DNA of 64,000 bases. It comes from Brevibacterium atlanticum. Lineage in GTDB: Bacteria; Actinomycetota; Actinomycetes; Actinomycetales; Brevibacteriaceae. Below, in pieces: positions 9,267 to 17,619 of this stretch. The notes below the pieces were generated by a model. That model searched no databases. It had not been told where the DNA came from and saw only the letters and a program-made list of their open reading frames with translations. The position numbers and the translations under genes were made by a program. The DNA lies in assembly GCF_011617245.1 (NCBI RefSeq), contig NZ_CP050152.1:1488001-1552000 (forward strand), given 5' to 3'. Each line of letters opens with the position of its first letter. Position 1 is the first letter of the stretch.

Positions 9267-9295
9267 TTGCACTCTCCTGAACGGTGTTCAATAAT
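9267..9295 (+). promoter_or_regulatory. bioB promoter with BioQ-like operator
   Basis: TTGCAC (9267-9272), an exact 17-base spacer and AATAAT (9290-9295) form a promoter that would initiate at the ATG at 9302. In the spacer lies the perfect inverted repeat TGAACGGTGTTCA (9278-9290). The TetR-type biotin repressor BioQ of Corynebacterium and Mycobacterium recognises TGAAC-N3-GTTAC-like sites, so this is probably a biotin-responsive operator. Confidence 0.7.
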
Positions 9296-9301
9296 GACAA
9301 C

Positions 9302-10585
9302 ATGGATAGCTATCAAATTCTCGCCGAGCGCGTGCTCGCCGGCGTTCCGGCCACCGCCTCCGATGCCAGTGCGATCCTGTCGTCGCCTGATGAGGACCTG
9401 CTGGATCTCGTTGCGGCCGCCTCGCAGCTGCGCCGCGAGCACTTCGGCAATCACGTCAAGGTCAACTACCTCGTCAACCTCAAATCCGGGCTGTGCCCGG
9501 AGGACTGCGGCTACTGTTCGCAGCGTTTGGGGTCCGAAGTCGACATCCTCAAGTACTCATGGCTGCCGAAGGATGAGGCGAAGCGGCAGGCGGAATTCGG
9601 CCTGGCAGGAGGTGCGTCACGGGTCTGCCTCGTCGCATCAGGGCGGGGCCCCTCGAACCGGGACGTCGAGCGCGTCTCGGGCATGGTCGAGGAGATCAAG
9701 TCCTCCACTCCCGACGTGGAGGTCTGCGCGTGTCTCGGGTTCCTCAAGGACGGTCAGGCACAGCGGCTCAAGGATGCCGGGGTCGACGCGTACAACCACA
9801 ACCTCAACACTGCCGAATCCCTTTACCCCGATATCTGCTCGACCCACACGTTCGCCGACCGTGTCGACACCGTGGACAAGGCCCGCGGCGCAGGACTCTC
9901 CCCGTGCTCGGGGCTCATCGTCGGCATGGGGGAGACGGACGAGCAGATCATTGAGGCGATCGAAGCGCTCAAAGCCGTCGATTCCGATTCGATCCCGGTC
10001 AACTTCCTCATTCCCTTCGACGGCACCCCGCTCGAGGGCGCGTTGACGCTGACGCCGCAGCACTGCATGCGGATTCTCTGCGCCGTGCGGTTCCTCTGCC
10101 CGGACCGCGAGCTGCGCATCGCCGGCGGCCGGGAGATGCATCTGCGTTCGCTGCAGCCGCTGTCGCTGCACGTGGCCAATTCGCTCTTCCTCGGCGACTA
10201 TCTGACCTCGGAGGGGCAGGCCGCGGAGGAGGACCTCGACATGATCGTCGACGGCGGCTTCGAGATCGTCGGCGCAGAGAGTGCCGAACGATTGCGTGAT
10301 GAGCTCAAGGCTCACCGGGCAGCCCATGAGGCCGCCGTCGCCGAGGTGGCGCCCGGTGAGGTAAAGAGTGACGCTGGGGTTGCGGCCGAAGCGGCAGTCG
10401 CCGGTGCTGCCACAGCGAGTGCGACGAGCCGAAGTGGCTCATCAGACTCGGGCAAGACGGCGACAAGCACCTTGCCGTGCGGCAAGCCTCTGCCGCCGGC
10501 GGGCCATGAAGCCGACAATGCAGGAGTGACGATTCCGACGATCCGTCGCCGCGGGGCCGGAACCGAGCTCTCGCCCAATGCCTGA
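9302..10585 (+). CDS. bioB: Biotin synthase
   Basis: A radical SAM enzyme that inserts sulfur into dethiobiotin, the last step of biotin synthesis. The [4Fe-4S] motif CPEDCGYC gives C65, C69 and C72; the biotin synthase signatures [21 protein letters not shown] and the [13 protein letters not shown] segment are all present. ATG 9302 is preferred over GTG 9284, which lies inside the operator and upstream of the predicted transcription start. From about residue 345 a disordered Ala/Ser-rich extension of roughly 80 residues ends with [14 protein letters not shown], an ending shared by long actinobacterial BioB proteins. No bioA, bioF or bioD is adjacent. Confidence 0.95.
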   Translation: MDSYQILAERVLAGVPATASDASAILSSPDEDLLDLVAAASQLRREHFGNHVKVNYLVNLKSGLCPEDCGYCSQRLGSEVDILKYSWLPKDEAKRQAEFGLAGGASRVCLVASGRGPSNRDVERVSGMVEEIKSSTPDVEVCACLGFLKDGQAQRLKDAGVDAYNHNLNTAESLYPDICSTHTFADRVDTVDKARGAGLSPCSGLIVGMGETDEQIIEAIEALKAVDSDSIPVNFLIPFDGTPLEGALTLTPQHCMRILCAVRFLCPDRELRIAGGREMHLRSLQPLSLHVANSLFLGDYLTSEGQAAEEDLDMIVDGGFEIVGAESAERLRDELKAHRAAHEAAVAEVAPGEVKSDAGVAAEAAVAGAATASATSRSGSSDSGKTATSTLPCGKPLPPAGHEADNAGVTIPTIRRRGAGTELSPNA

Positions 10586-10606
10586 GCGGAGGGATCTCGC
10601 TGGGAA

Positions 10607-11377
10607 TCAGCGTGCCGTGTAGCCGGCATCTGCGTGGATGGTTGTACCGGTGAGGTACGAGGACTGGTCGCTGATGAGCCACAGGCTCGCCTGGGCGATC
10701 TCGTCAGCCTGGCCGAAGCGATTGAGGAGGCTCAGTTGCGGTGCATATTCTTCGGCCGTGAAGCCGAACTGCTCGAGGGCCCCGCGCAGCATTGGGGTGT
10801 CGATCGCGCCCGGAGCGACCGAGTTCACACGAATGTTCTCTCCTCCATATTCGAGAGCAGCGACCTTCGTCATGCCGACGACTCCGTGTTTTGCCGCGAC
10901 ATAGGCAATGTTCTGAGGCTGCGGCCGGAAACCCGACACTGACGAGATATTGACGATTGAGCCCCCATCGCCCTGTTTCAAGAGTTGTTGGATCTCGTAC
11001 TTCATGGATAGAGCGGTGCCTTTGAGGTCAACCGACATCAGCCGGTCCCAGTAGTCTTCGTCGAACTCCGCTACATTCTTGTCGTCCGGTGTGATTGCCG
11101 CATTGTTGACGGCGCCGTCGAGGCGGCCGTATTTCTCAACGGTTGCCTCGATCATTTGCCTGACGTCCTCACTCGAAGAGACGTCCACTTTGACGAAAAA
11201 TGCTTCACCGCCGTTCGCGACGATGTCGTCCGTGACTGAGCGCCCCTTCTCGTCGTTGAAGTCGGCGACGACGACCTGAGCACCAGCCTGAGCGAAGAGA
11301 CGTGCCGTTGCCTCGCCCATTCCCATTGCTGCGCCGGTGACGACAGTGACTTTGTCCTGCAGGACGGGGAATACCAT
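10607..11377 (-). CDS. Classical SDR family oxidoreductase
   Basis: A 256-residue classical short-chain dehydrogenase: cofactor loop TGAAMGMG (14-21), NNAA (91-94), catalytic S145/S146, Y159 and K163 (YVAAK), and the PGAIDTP segment. The acidic residue after the second strand (VVADF, D39) favours NAD(H). Substrate is unknown. The ATG at 11377 follows AGGAGAG. It is divergent from a TetR gene with an inverted repeat between them, so the regulator probably controls it. Base use is visibly less GC-rich here and in the TetR gene than in neighbouring genes. Convergent with bioB (21 bp apart). Confidence 0.92.
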   Translation of the reverse strand: MVFPVLQDKVTVVTGAAMGMGEATARLFAQAGAQVVVADFNDEKGRSVTDDIVANGGEAFFVKVDVSSSEDVRQMIEATVEKYGRLDGAVNNAAITPDDKNVAEFDEDYWDRLMSVDLKGTALSMKYEIQQLLKQGDGGSIVNISSVSGFRPQPQNIAYVAAKHGVVGMTKVAALEYGGENIRVNSVAPGAIDTPMLRGALEQFGFTAEEYAPQLSLLNRFGQADEIAQASLWLISDQSSYLTGTTIHADAGYTAR

Positions 11378-11442
11378 GGAACTCTCCTAATCGGATCGGT
11401 GTTCGCTCGAAGCCCTTCTTCGCCGTTGTACGATCCTGAGCA

Positions 11443-11464
11443 CTAATCTACATCTGTCGATTAG
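11443..11464. promoter_or_regulatory. Inverted repeat between SDR and TetR genes
   Basis: CTAATC (11443-11448) and GATTAG (11459-11464) form six-base arms separated by ten bases, twenty bases before the TetR start. A further TAATCGGATCG occurs near 11388-11398, at the SDR leader. This is a plausible TetR operator. Confidence 0.45.
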
Positions 11465-11484
11465 ATCTGAAAAGAGGCACATGC

Positions 11485-12054
11485 ATGGCGGAAGACCCGA
11501 GGCAGACGCGAGCACGCGAGGCTTTGACGAAGGCGCTCCGAGTCCTGTTGGAGGACGAGCAATTTTCGTCGATAAGCGTAGCTTTGCTTTGTGAGACGGC
11601 TGGAGTGCATCGGACGACCTTCTACAAGCATGCATCGACTTTGGACGAGTTCGCTGTCGATGTTGTCACCCGAGAGCTGGACAAGATTTCGACTGTCACT
11701 AGGAGCGAATCTGATGGCAGTGCCATTCCTGCATACGGGAAGGCGATGGTTGACGTACTTGATCACGTAGCGGGGGAACGCGTGCTGTTTCGCTCACTTC
11801 TGGAGTCGCGATTGTCTGGAGCGCTGCGCGCTGCCATTGACACCCGTATGCAATCACGGGTTCGCATTGCGCTAGAAGTATTCGAAGCAGAAGAGCGCGC
11901 AGTTATCCCGGACGGTCGCGAGCACGTCGTGGCCTTCCTCAGCGGAGCGCTTGTCGGAACGATCATGCAGTGGGCCATGAGCGATGAAAGCGACGCGGTC
12001 ACATGGGCCGCCCGGACTCAGGCTCTCATGCCCCCGTGGTGGCCAGTTCGCTGA
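11485..12054 (+). CDS. TetR/AcrR-family transcriptional regulator
   Basis: A 189-residue regulator with an N-terminal helix-turn-helix (FSSISVALLCETAGVHRTTFYKH, about residues 27-50; the TTFYKHF-like end is typical of TetR) and an unspecific ligand-binding C-terminal domain. It lies divergent from the SDR gene with a candidate operator between. Its codon use is less GC-biased than most genes around it, which together with the neighbouring tRNA gene hints at acquisition by transfer. The ligand is unknown. Confidence 0.9.
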   Translation: MAEDPRQTRAREALTKALRVLLEDEQFSSISVALLCETAGVHRTTFYKHASTLDEFAVDVVTRELDKISTVTRSESDGSAIPAYGKAMVDVLDHVAGERVLFRSLLESRLSGALRAAIDTRMQSRVRIALEVFEAEERAVIPDGREHVVAFLSGALVGTIMQWAMSDESDAVTWAARTQALMPPWWPVR

Positions 12055-12089
12055 TTGAGCGCGCGTACGAGAGTCAGACCCAATATCTC

Positions 12090-12166
12090 TGGTCCCCCCA
12101 GTGGGACTCGAACCCACACTGAATCGATTTTAAGTCGACTGCCTCTGCCGATTGGGCTATAGGGGG
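12090..12166 (-). tRNA. tRNA with anticodon UAA (Leu by codon), class I structure, CCA encoded
   Basis: On the minus strand all four arms fold: acceptor CCCCCTA/TGGGGGG (one G.U), discriminator A and encoded CCA (12092-12090); D arm with GCC/GGC; anticodon stem GTCGA/TCGAT with loop CTTAAAA, giving anticodon UAA for the leucine codon UUA; variable region of only five bases (TCAGT); T arm GTGGG-TTCGAGT-CCCAC. Bacterial leucine tRNAs are class II with a long variable arm, so the amino acid this molecule carries is uncertain even though the structure looks sound. Confidence 0.85.
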
Positions 12167-12244
12167 AATGCTCAGAACACACTGTATAGCCAAACGTCAG
12201 AACCCGCGATTTGAGACGTCCCGCGGCCGCTCGTGACCCGGCGG

Positions 12245-12250
12245 TAGCCT
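12245..12250 (+). promoter_or_regulatory. -10 element of the MFS gene (leaderless)
   Basis: TAGCCT ends six bases before ATG 12257 and no ribosome binding site precedes that ATG. No convincing -35 is visible. Confidence 0.4.
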
Positions 12251-12256
12251 CGACGC

Positions 12257-13537
12257 ATGACGAGAACCGGACCGAGTCCCCAAGCCTGGATCATCCTCGT
12301 CATCGGTGTCCTCACCCAGATGGCGGCGACCATCGCGATCGCCGGCCCCGCGTTCCTCATCCCCTATATGCACACCGACCTCGGGTTCACCCTCACCCAG
12401 GCGGGCACCGTCGCCGCCGCCCCGAGCTTCGGTCTCATCCTCACCCTCATCGCCTGGGGTGCCTTCGCCGACCGCTACGGCGAACGGCTGGCCATGACCC
12501 TCGGCATCGGACTGACCGCCGTGTTCTCGGCAGTCGCCGTCCTCGTCGTCGACTCGCCGATCTGGATGGTCATCGTCATCGCCGCATCCGGTGCGGCCGC
12601 CGCCTCCGTGAACTCCGCGAGCGGCCGCGTCGTCATGGGCTGGTTCCCCCGCCACCGCAGGGGACTGGCCATGGGCATCCGGCAGATGTCCCAACCGCTG
12701 GGCACAAGCATCGCCGCCGTAACGATCCCACCGATCGCCGCGGCCGGTGGGTTCCCTGCCTACCTCTGGTACGTCGCCGCCGTCTCCGGGGCACTCGCGC
12801 TCATCTGCTTCGCCCTCGTCCGCAATCCGCCGCCGTCGATTCCCACCCGCACCGAGGTGGCCGACCCCGACAGCGCCACCGACGTCCCCGACGCGTCCCT
12901 TCCCACACCGGCAGCGGACGGGAACGGATCCACCCGGCCGGGCGCCACCTCGGCGATCAATCCCTACCGCAGCGATTCGTTCCTGTGGCGCATCCACGGG
13001 GTCTCGGCGCTGCTGGTCATCCCACAGTTCGCGTTCTCCACCTACGGCCTCATCTGGCTCATCGCCGACCAGGGCATCCACGTCGGCACCGCCGGAGCGA
13101 TCGTCGCCGCCGCGCAGATCATCGGAGCGATCGGACGCATGGTCGTCGGCGGTCTCTCGGATCGCACGAGCTCACGGGTCGGCCTCATGCGGGTGGTCGC
13201 GATCGCCGCGGTCGTCAGCGTGGTCGCCATCGCCGCCCTCTCACTCACCGAACTCCCGGTCGTCGCGGCGATCGTGTTCATCCTCGCCTCGGCGGTGTCG
13301 GTCGCCGACAACGGACTCGCCTTCGCCTCCGTCGCCGAGGCTGCGGGGCCGCGCTGGTCAGGTAAGGCCATGGGGGCGCAGAACACAGGGCAGTTCGTCA
13401 TGTCGGCTCTGCTCGGCCCCGGGTTCGGCGCCCTGGTCACCGCCTTCGGCTATCCGCTGTCCTTCGGGCTCATCGCACTCGCCCCGCTGCTGAGCATCGG
13501 AATCATTCCGCGGCAGGACGTCGATCGCATAACCTGA
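12257..13537 (+). CDS. Major facilitator superfamily (MFS) transporter
   Basis: A 426-residue polytopic membrane protein with two blocks of about six helices separated by a charged loop (about residues 195-235, rich in Asp/Thr/Pro). The loop 2-3 motif appears as GAFADRYGERLAM (about 73-85) and its repeat as GRMVVGGLSDRTSSRVGLM in the second half; GMRQMSQPLG and NTGQF segments fit the metabolite/CynX-like carriers. Substrate cannot be assigned. The start at 12257 lies six bases after a TAGCCT hexamer, suggesting a leaderless message. No operon partner: the tRNA gene lies upstream on the other strand and ppk2 follows. Confidence 0.88.
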   Translation: MTRTGPSPQAWIILVIGVLTQMAATIAIAGPAFLIPYMHTDLGFTLTQAGTVAAAPSFGLILTLIAWGAFADRYGERLAMTLGIGLTAVFSAVAVLVVDSPIWMVIVIAASGAAAASVNSASGRVVMGWFPRHRRGLAMGIRQMSQPLGTSIAAVTIPPIAAAGGFPAYLWYVAAVSGALALICFALVRNPPPSIPTRTEVADPDSATDVPDASLPTPAADGNGSTRPGATSAINPYRSDSFLWRIHGVSALLVIPQFAFSTYGLIWLIADQGIHVGTAGAIVAAAQIIGAIGRMVVGGLSDRTSSRVGLMRVVAIAAVVSVVAIAALSLTELPVVAAIVFILASAVSVADNGLAFASVAEAAGPRWSGKAMGAQNTGQFVMSALLGPGFGALVTAFGYPLSFGLIALAPLLSIGIIPRQDVDRIT

Positions 13538-13620
13538 TATTCACTTGGCCGCGCTAGCGTGCTCGAGGCTCGACTCTGCGCCCTGTCTATTCTGTGCCCT
13601 GATCGAAAGGTAATGATCTC

Positions 13621-14523
13621 GTGAACAATCTGTTCCAAGAGAATCTGCGGGAGTACATCGACAAGCTCCGGCTGGAGGGCTATACCGTATCGGACAGCCA
13701 GACCACGGATCCGCACCTCATCGACCCCATGGGCCGGGCCGTCGAGACCTGGCGGGAGGGGTACCCGTACGACGAGCAGATGGACCGTGAGGAATACGAA
13801 CTCGAGAAGTACAAGCTGCAGGTCGAGCTGCTGAAGTTCCAGTACTGGGGTCAGGACACCGGGGCGAAGCACGTCATCGTCTTCGAAGGCCGCGATGCCG
13901 CAGGCAAGGGCGGGACGATCAAGCGCTTCACCGAACACCTCAATCCGCGTGCCGCCCGCGTTGTGGCGCTGAACAAGCCCTCGGACCGCGAGGCCGGCCA
14001 GTGGTACTTCCAGCGCTACATCTCCCACCTGCCCACCAGCGGTGAGATCGTCATGTTCGACCGATCCTGGTACAACCGGGGCAACGTCGAACGCGTCATG
14101 GGATTCTGCACCGACGACGAGTACGAGACGTTCATGGAGCAGGCACCCGTGTTCGAGAAGATGCTCATCGACTCGGGCATCCACGTCACGAAGTTCTGGT
14201 TCTCCGTGACTCAGCGTGAACAGCGCACCCGATTCGCTATCCGCCAGATCGACCCGGTGCGCAGGTGGAAGCTCTCACCGATGGATCTCGAGTCCCTCGA
14301 CCGGTGGGATGACTACACGCAGGCGAAAGAGGCGACTTTCCGCCGCACGGACACCGACCATGCTCCGTGGATCACGATCAAGAGCAACGACAAGAAGCGG
14401 GCGCGGCTCAATGCGATGCGCTACTTCCTCAACCAGTTCGACTACGAGGACAAGGACACCTCGGTCGTCTACAAGGCCGATCCGCTGCTCGTGCGCCGCG
14501 GCCGGGACGCCGTCGACGACTGA
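13621..14523 (+). CDS. ppk2: Polyphosphate kinase 2 (PPK2)
   Basis: A 300-residue PPK2 with Walker A GRDAAGKGG (90-98) and the lid/Walker B region MFDRSWYNRGNVERVMGFC (from 145), followed by KFWFSVTQREQRTRF, all diagnostic for single-domain PPK2. These cytosolic enzymes phosphorylate nucleoside diphosphates (or monophosphates) with polyphosphate; class I is suggested by length and motif context but not proven. GTG 13621 is used; a GAAAGG lies 10-15 bases upstream. It complements the Ppx/GppA gene near 4 kb in polyphosphate turnover. Confidence 0.93.
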   Translation: MNNLFQENLREYIDKLRLEGYTVSDSQTTDPHLIDPMGRAVETWREGYPYDEQMDREEYELEKYKLQVELLKFQYWGQDTGAKHVIVFEGRDAAGKGGTIKRFTEHLNPRAARVVALNKPSDREAGQWYFQRYISHLPTSGEIVMFDRSWYNRGNVERVMGFCTDDEYETFMEQAPVFEKMLIDSGIHVTKFWFSVTQREQRTRFAIRQIDPVRRWKLSPMDLESLDRWDDYTQAKEATFRRTDTDHAPWITIKSNDKKRARLNAMRYFLNQFDYEDKDTSVVYKADPLLVRRGRDAVDD

Positions 14524-14588
14524 AGATCACTTCTCGCAGGAGACTCCGAGCCGGCAGTGGGCCGGGTTGTGGTGGGTGACCGCAAATG

Positions 14589-14640
14589 TTTGGTCGATCC
14601 ACGGCGTTCTGGGCAACCAGAACGCTGCGGAACGACCAAA
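14589..14640. repeat. Long hairpin with GCAA loop in intergenic region
   Basis: Arms 14589-14612 and 14617-14640 pair at 21 of 24 positions around the tetraloop GCAA (GNRA type). The ends are TTTGGTCG/CGACCAAA and the inner part is CGTTCTGG/CCAGAACG. It lies between the convergent ppk2 and DUF1461 genes. It could be a terminator or a dispersed palindromic element; it has no T-tract. Confidence 0.7.
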
Positions 14641-14683
14641 GAACTCTGAGTCAGCGGGTGCTGCAGTCGTCCAGAAAGAATTT

Positions 14684-14716
14684 CGGCCGGGTGGAAGGGG
14701 AAAGACCACCCGGCCG
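14684..14716 (-). terminator. Second hairpin between ppk2 and the DUF1461 gene
   Basis: Perfect 11-bp stem CGGCCGGGTGG (14684-14694) with CCACCCGGCCG (14706-14716) and an 11-base loop. It may end transcription of the convergent genes. The rest of the 310-bp gap (14524-14833) shows only the hairpin at 14589 and the short tandem repeat at 14785. Confidence 0.55.
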
Positions 14717-14784
14717 GGACCGTGGAGCGGGGCTCTCACCCGCAACGCGCCATCAACTGACGACTGACGCTCTCTTCGCCGACG

Positions 14785-14820
14785 CACCGCCATTCGGCAC
14801 ACCGCCATTCGGCACACCGC
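14785..14820. repeat. Short tandem repeat, 15-bp unit
   Basis: CACCGCCATTCGGCA occurs twice head to tail (14785-14799, 14800-14814) and begins a third time (CACCGC). It lies just past the end of the DUF1461 gene. Confidence 0.85.
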
Positions 14821-14833
14821 TTGCCGACGCGCG

Positions 14834-15997
14834 TCAAGCGGCGTCGGCGGCTTCCTTACGTGCCTTCCGTGCCGCACGGCGCTTCTTGTGTCCGGCGAAG
14901 CTGAAGCAGAAGAGGACGATGGCGAGCAGGACGAACAGCCCGCCTCCCGCGATGCCCGCATCGACCCAGAACTGCGGCGGGAATAGCCGGATGAGCGAAT
15001 CATCGGCGTAGAACTCCCAGGTTCCGTCCTTGAAGAAGACCTTGTGGAAGCCGCGGAAGAAACTGTCCCAGCCGAGCACTGCCACGACGGCGACAGCCGC
15101 CATGAAGATGATGCTGAAGATCGACCCCAGGCGCACTCCGGCGTGGATGCCTGAACCTCCCTTGCGGCACATGTAGAGGCCGAAGAGGACGGATCCGATG
15201 AGGCCGATGAGCGCAACGAGGTAGAGCAGCGAGATGAGCCCCTTGACGTCGGCCATATGGCTGAGTTCATCGGAGATGAAGATCGGTTCGCCGTTGGGCA
15301 TGACGATGTCGGCGAGGTAGCGCCGAGAATCGAAGTTGTGCAGATAGTCGATGACGTAGGTCCCGTAGTGCTCCCGGTCGGCCTCGCCGAAGCCGAACCG
15401 ATCAGCCGGGAACCCGGGCCGGAAGTACTCGAACTTGAGGAAGATCCCGGAGGCCACGAAGCGCACGGCCAGCGCGAGCAGGACGAAGGGGGTGGCGAGC
15501 ATGATCCAGATCGTGCCGATGACGTCGAGGACGCTGCGGCGACGTTCCGGGACCTCGGGTTCACGGGAATCGGTCGAGGTCGCCGCCTTCGACACTGCGG
15601 CCCAATCGGCCTCGCTCATCACAGCTGTCCGTGCGTTCGCGGGCACCTCCCGCGTGGCCCCGGTCGAGGTCGATGCGGATGCCGCCGACGCGGAATCCGC
15701 CGCCCCAGTCGAGGAGGATCGGTCGGCACCGCGGGTGCTCGCGGACTGAGCGTTCGGATTCGACGAATGGGCGGGAGCCACCCTCACCGGGCCCGTCTGG
15801 GGCTTGGCATCGGCGGAATGCTTGGGGGCATCCTCGGCGATGGGATCCGTGATCGGATCGAACGCCTCGGTGTCGGTCGAGGGATCGTTCGCCGCCTCCA
15901 GAGGGGTCGACGACTGCTTCTCGGCAGCACTGGCCGACCCTGAACTCATCCGCCTGCTCAGGAGGTCTTCGGTCTCGTTCTTCTCGTCTCTGGACAC
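14834..15997 (-). CDS. TIGR01906/DUF1461 family integral membrane protein
   Basis: A protein of about 387 residues. The first 165 are low-complexity (Ser/Ala/Thr/Glu) and cytoplasmic; then come a helix (DVIGTIWIMLATPFVLLALAV), an extracellular loop, and three more helices, ending in a basic KKRRAARKARKE tail. The loop carries the family signature SDELSHMADVKGLISLLY (family: hMxDVk). Function of this family is unknown. GTG 15997 was chosen after a GGGGA; ATG 15949 is an alternative. The gene stands alone, convergent to ppk2 and 139 bp after the AEC carrier gene on the same strand. Confidence 0.8.
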   Translation of the reverse strand: MSRDEKNETEDLLSRRMSSGSASAAEKQSSTPLEAANDPSTDTEAFDPITDPIAEDAPKHSADAKPQTGPVRVAPAHSSNPNAQSASTRGADRSSSTGAADSASAASASTSTGATREVPANARTAVMSEADWAAVSKAATSTDSREPEVPERRRSVLDVIGTIWIMLATPFVLLALAVRFVASGIFLKFEYFRPGFPADRFGFGEADREHYGTYVIDYLHNFDSRRYLADIVMPNGEPIFISDELSHMADVKGLISLLYLVALIGLIGSVLFGLYMCRKGGSGIHAGVRLGSIFSIIFMAAVAVVAVLGWDSFFRGFHKVFFKDGTWEFYADDSLIRLFPPQFWVDAGIAGGGLFVLLAIVLFCFSFAGHKKRRAARKARKEAADAA

Positions 15998-16136
15998 ATC
16001 CCCATTGTCAGTGACCACAGGACTCGAGCCCGGGAGGACACGCCACGGCGGCCGATTTAGGGCCCACCCGCCGAGGTGGTGCCGCGGCTCGTGGTGCAGC
16101 GGAGTACGCGGTGGAGCTGAGTTCCGGGTGGGGCCC

Positions 16137-17063
16137 TCAGCCCAGAAGGGCGGCGACGACGACGAGGGCGGGCACCGCGAGGACAGTGGTGATGAACACC
16201 GCATCACGCATGAGCGCCTCGGACTGGCGGTACTGCATCGAGTAGATGTAGACGTTCTGCGCCGTGGGCAGGGCCGAGGTGACGACGATGGCGAAGAGGT
16301 CGATGCCGCCGTAACCGAGCATCGGCCCGCCGATGACCCAGGCGATGACCGGCTGGAAGACGAGCTTCGCGACCGTGATGTAGCCCAGCTGAGAACGGGT
16401 GCCCTTGACCGGCAGCGCCCAGCCGTCCTTGAGTGAGATGCCGAAGGCGAGCAGGGCGCCGGGGACCGCGGTGGCACCGATCATGTCGATGGGTTCGAAG
16501 ACGAAGCGGGGAAGTTCGAAGCCGGTCGCCGAGGCGACCACACCGGCCGCGGCGCCGAGGACGATGGGGTTCTTGAGCACTTGGAGGATCGCGGAGTACC
16601 AGTGTGAATCGTGCTGCTTCTTCCCTGCACCGTCGAGGACGGCCATGCCGATCGGGGCGAGCACAAGCAGCTGGAAGAGCAGCACGGGGGCGACGTAGCC
16701 GATGTCGTGGAGGACGTAGGCGGCGATCGGGATGCCGAGGTTGCCGATGTTGACGTAGCTGGTCGCCCACGCGGAGAACATGGCCTCACCGCTGCTGCGC
16801 TTGCGGATCCAGCGGGTGAGGACGAAGAGGAGGAGTCCGACGATGATCGCTGACCCGCCTGTGGCGAAGAGCGCGGTGTTGAAGATCAGCCCGAGATCGG
16901 TGTCGGCGACGGTGACGTAGAGCAGCGTCGGGGTGCCCGCATAGAAGACGAGCTTCGCGATGACCTGCTGACCGTGGGGGCCGAGCACCCCGGAGCGACC
17001 GAGGATGAACCCGACGAGGATGACCCCGCCGATGACTGCGAAACCTTCGAACACGGCGAGCAT
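16137..17063 (-). CDS. AEC (auxin efflux carrier) family transporter
   Basis: A 308-residue membrane protein with two repeats of about five helices. Characteristic stretches are GRSGVLGPHGQQVIAKLVFYAGTP near residues 23-46, the crossover-type TSYVNIGNLGIPIAAYVL (about 105-122) and, in the second repeat, TSALPTAQNVYIYSMQY. AEC (AEC/BASS fold) carriers move small organic acids such as malonate or malate across the cytoplasmic membrane; the substrate here is unknown. No operon partner is obvious. Confidence 0.88.
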   Translation of the reverse strand: MLAVFEGFAVIGGVILVGFILGRSGVLGPHGQQVIAKLVFYAGTPTLLYVTVADTDLGLIFNTALFATGGSAIIVGLLLFVLTRWIRKRSSGEAMFSAWATSYVNIGNLGIPIAAYVLHDIGYVAPVLLFQLLVLAPIGMAVLDGAGKKQHDSHWYSAILQVLKNPIVLGAAAGVVASATGFELPRFVFEPIDMIGATAVPGALLAFGISLKDGWALPVKGTRSQLGYITVAKLVFQPVIAWVIGGPMLGYGGIDLFAIVVTSALPTAQNVYIYSMQYRQSEALMRDAVFITTVLAVPALVVVAALLG

Positions 17064-17209
17064 GGGGGAGACGATCCTCGCTTTCTGGAGCAGTCGTGTT
17101 CTGGGTCAGGAGTGCCGTCTGTGACGGTCGGTCGTGCAGTCGGATGGGGGTGCGTCAGGTCGGGCGTTCGACGGTCAGGAGATCAACCGGCGGTGGGAGC
17201 GTCAGAGGC

Positions 17210-17527
17210 TCAGTCGGACTCTGCCGCGTCGGAGACGAGGTAGGAAGCGGCGGCGCTGACCGCACTGACGGCGAACACCGCGGGCCAGGCTCCGATCTTC
17301 TTCGCCAGGGGATGCGAAGCGCCGAAACCGCCGAGGTAGGTCAGCCCGAGTCCGACTGCGGCCGGCCAGCCACACTTGGCATACCAGGAGCGGGCCGCAT
17401 AGCCGCCGGCGGCGGCGAGGACGACGCCGCCGAGAGGGCGGATGCCGGTCTCGCGGGCGGTGAGGAATCCGCCGATGAGTCCGACGGCGACGAGAGGGGC
17501 GGTGGCGACTTCGTGTGCATCCTTCAT
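17210..17527 (-). CDS. Hypothetical small membrane protein
   Basis: A 105-residue protein, mostly hydrophobic and Gly/Ala-rich, with about three membrane helices (around 10-25, 30-50 and 80-98) and the segments GGYAARSWYAKCGWPAAVGLGLTYLGGFG and HPLAKKIGAWPAV. No family is recognised. It lies after the two DUF202 genes on the same strand, separated from them by 92 bp. Confidence 0.65.
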   Translation of the reverse strand: MKDAHEVATAPLVAVGLIGGFLTARETGIRPLGGVVLAAAGGYAARSWYAKCGWPAAVGLGLTYLGGFGASHPLAKKIGAWPAVFAVSAVSAAASYLVSDAAESD

Positions 17528-17619
17528 GCGCTCAAGTCTATGCGCGGGCCACCGCGGTCCGGACGCCGGTCTCAGAACGAGGAACACCGATCCGGCACCT
17601 CGGTTCTCACGACAGCGTC

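Noticed and set aside
16059-16134. Distant inverted repeat AGGGCCCACCCG / CCGGGTGGGGCCCT
   Set aside because: The loop is over 50 bases and the arms are imperfect; not convincing as a terminator or operator.
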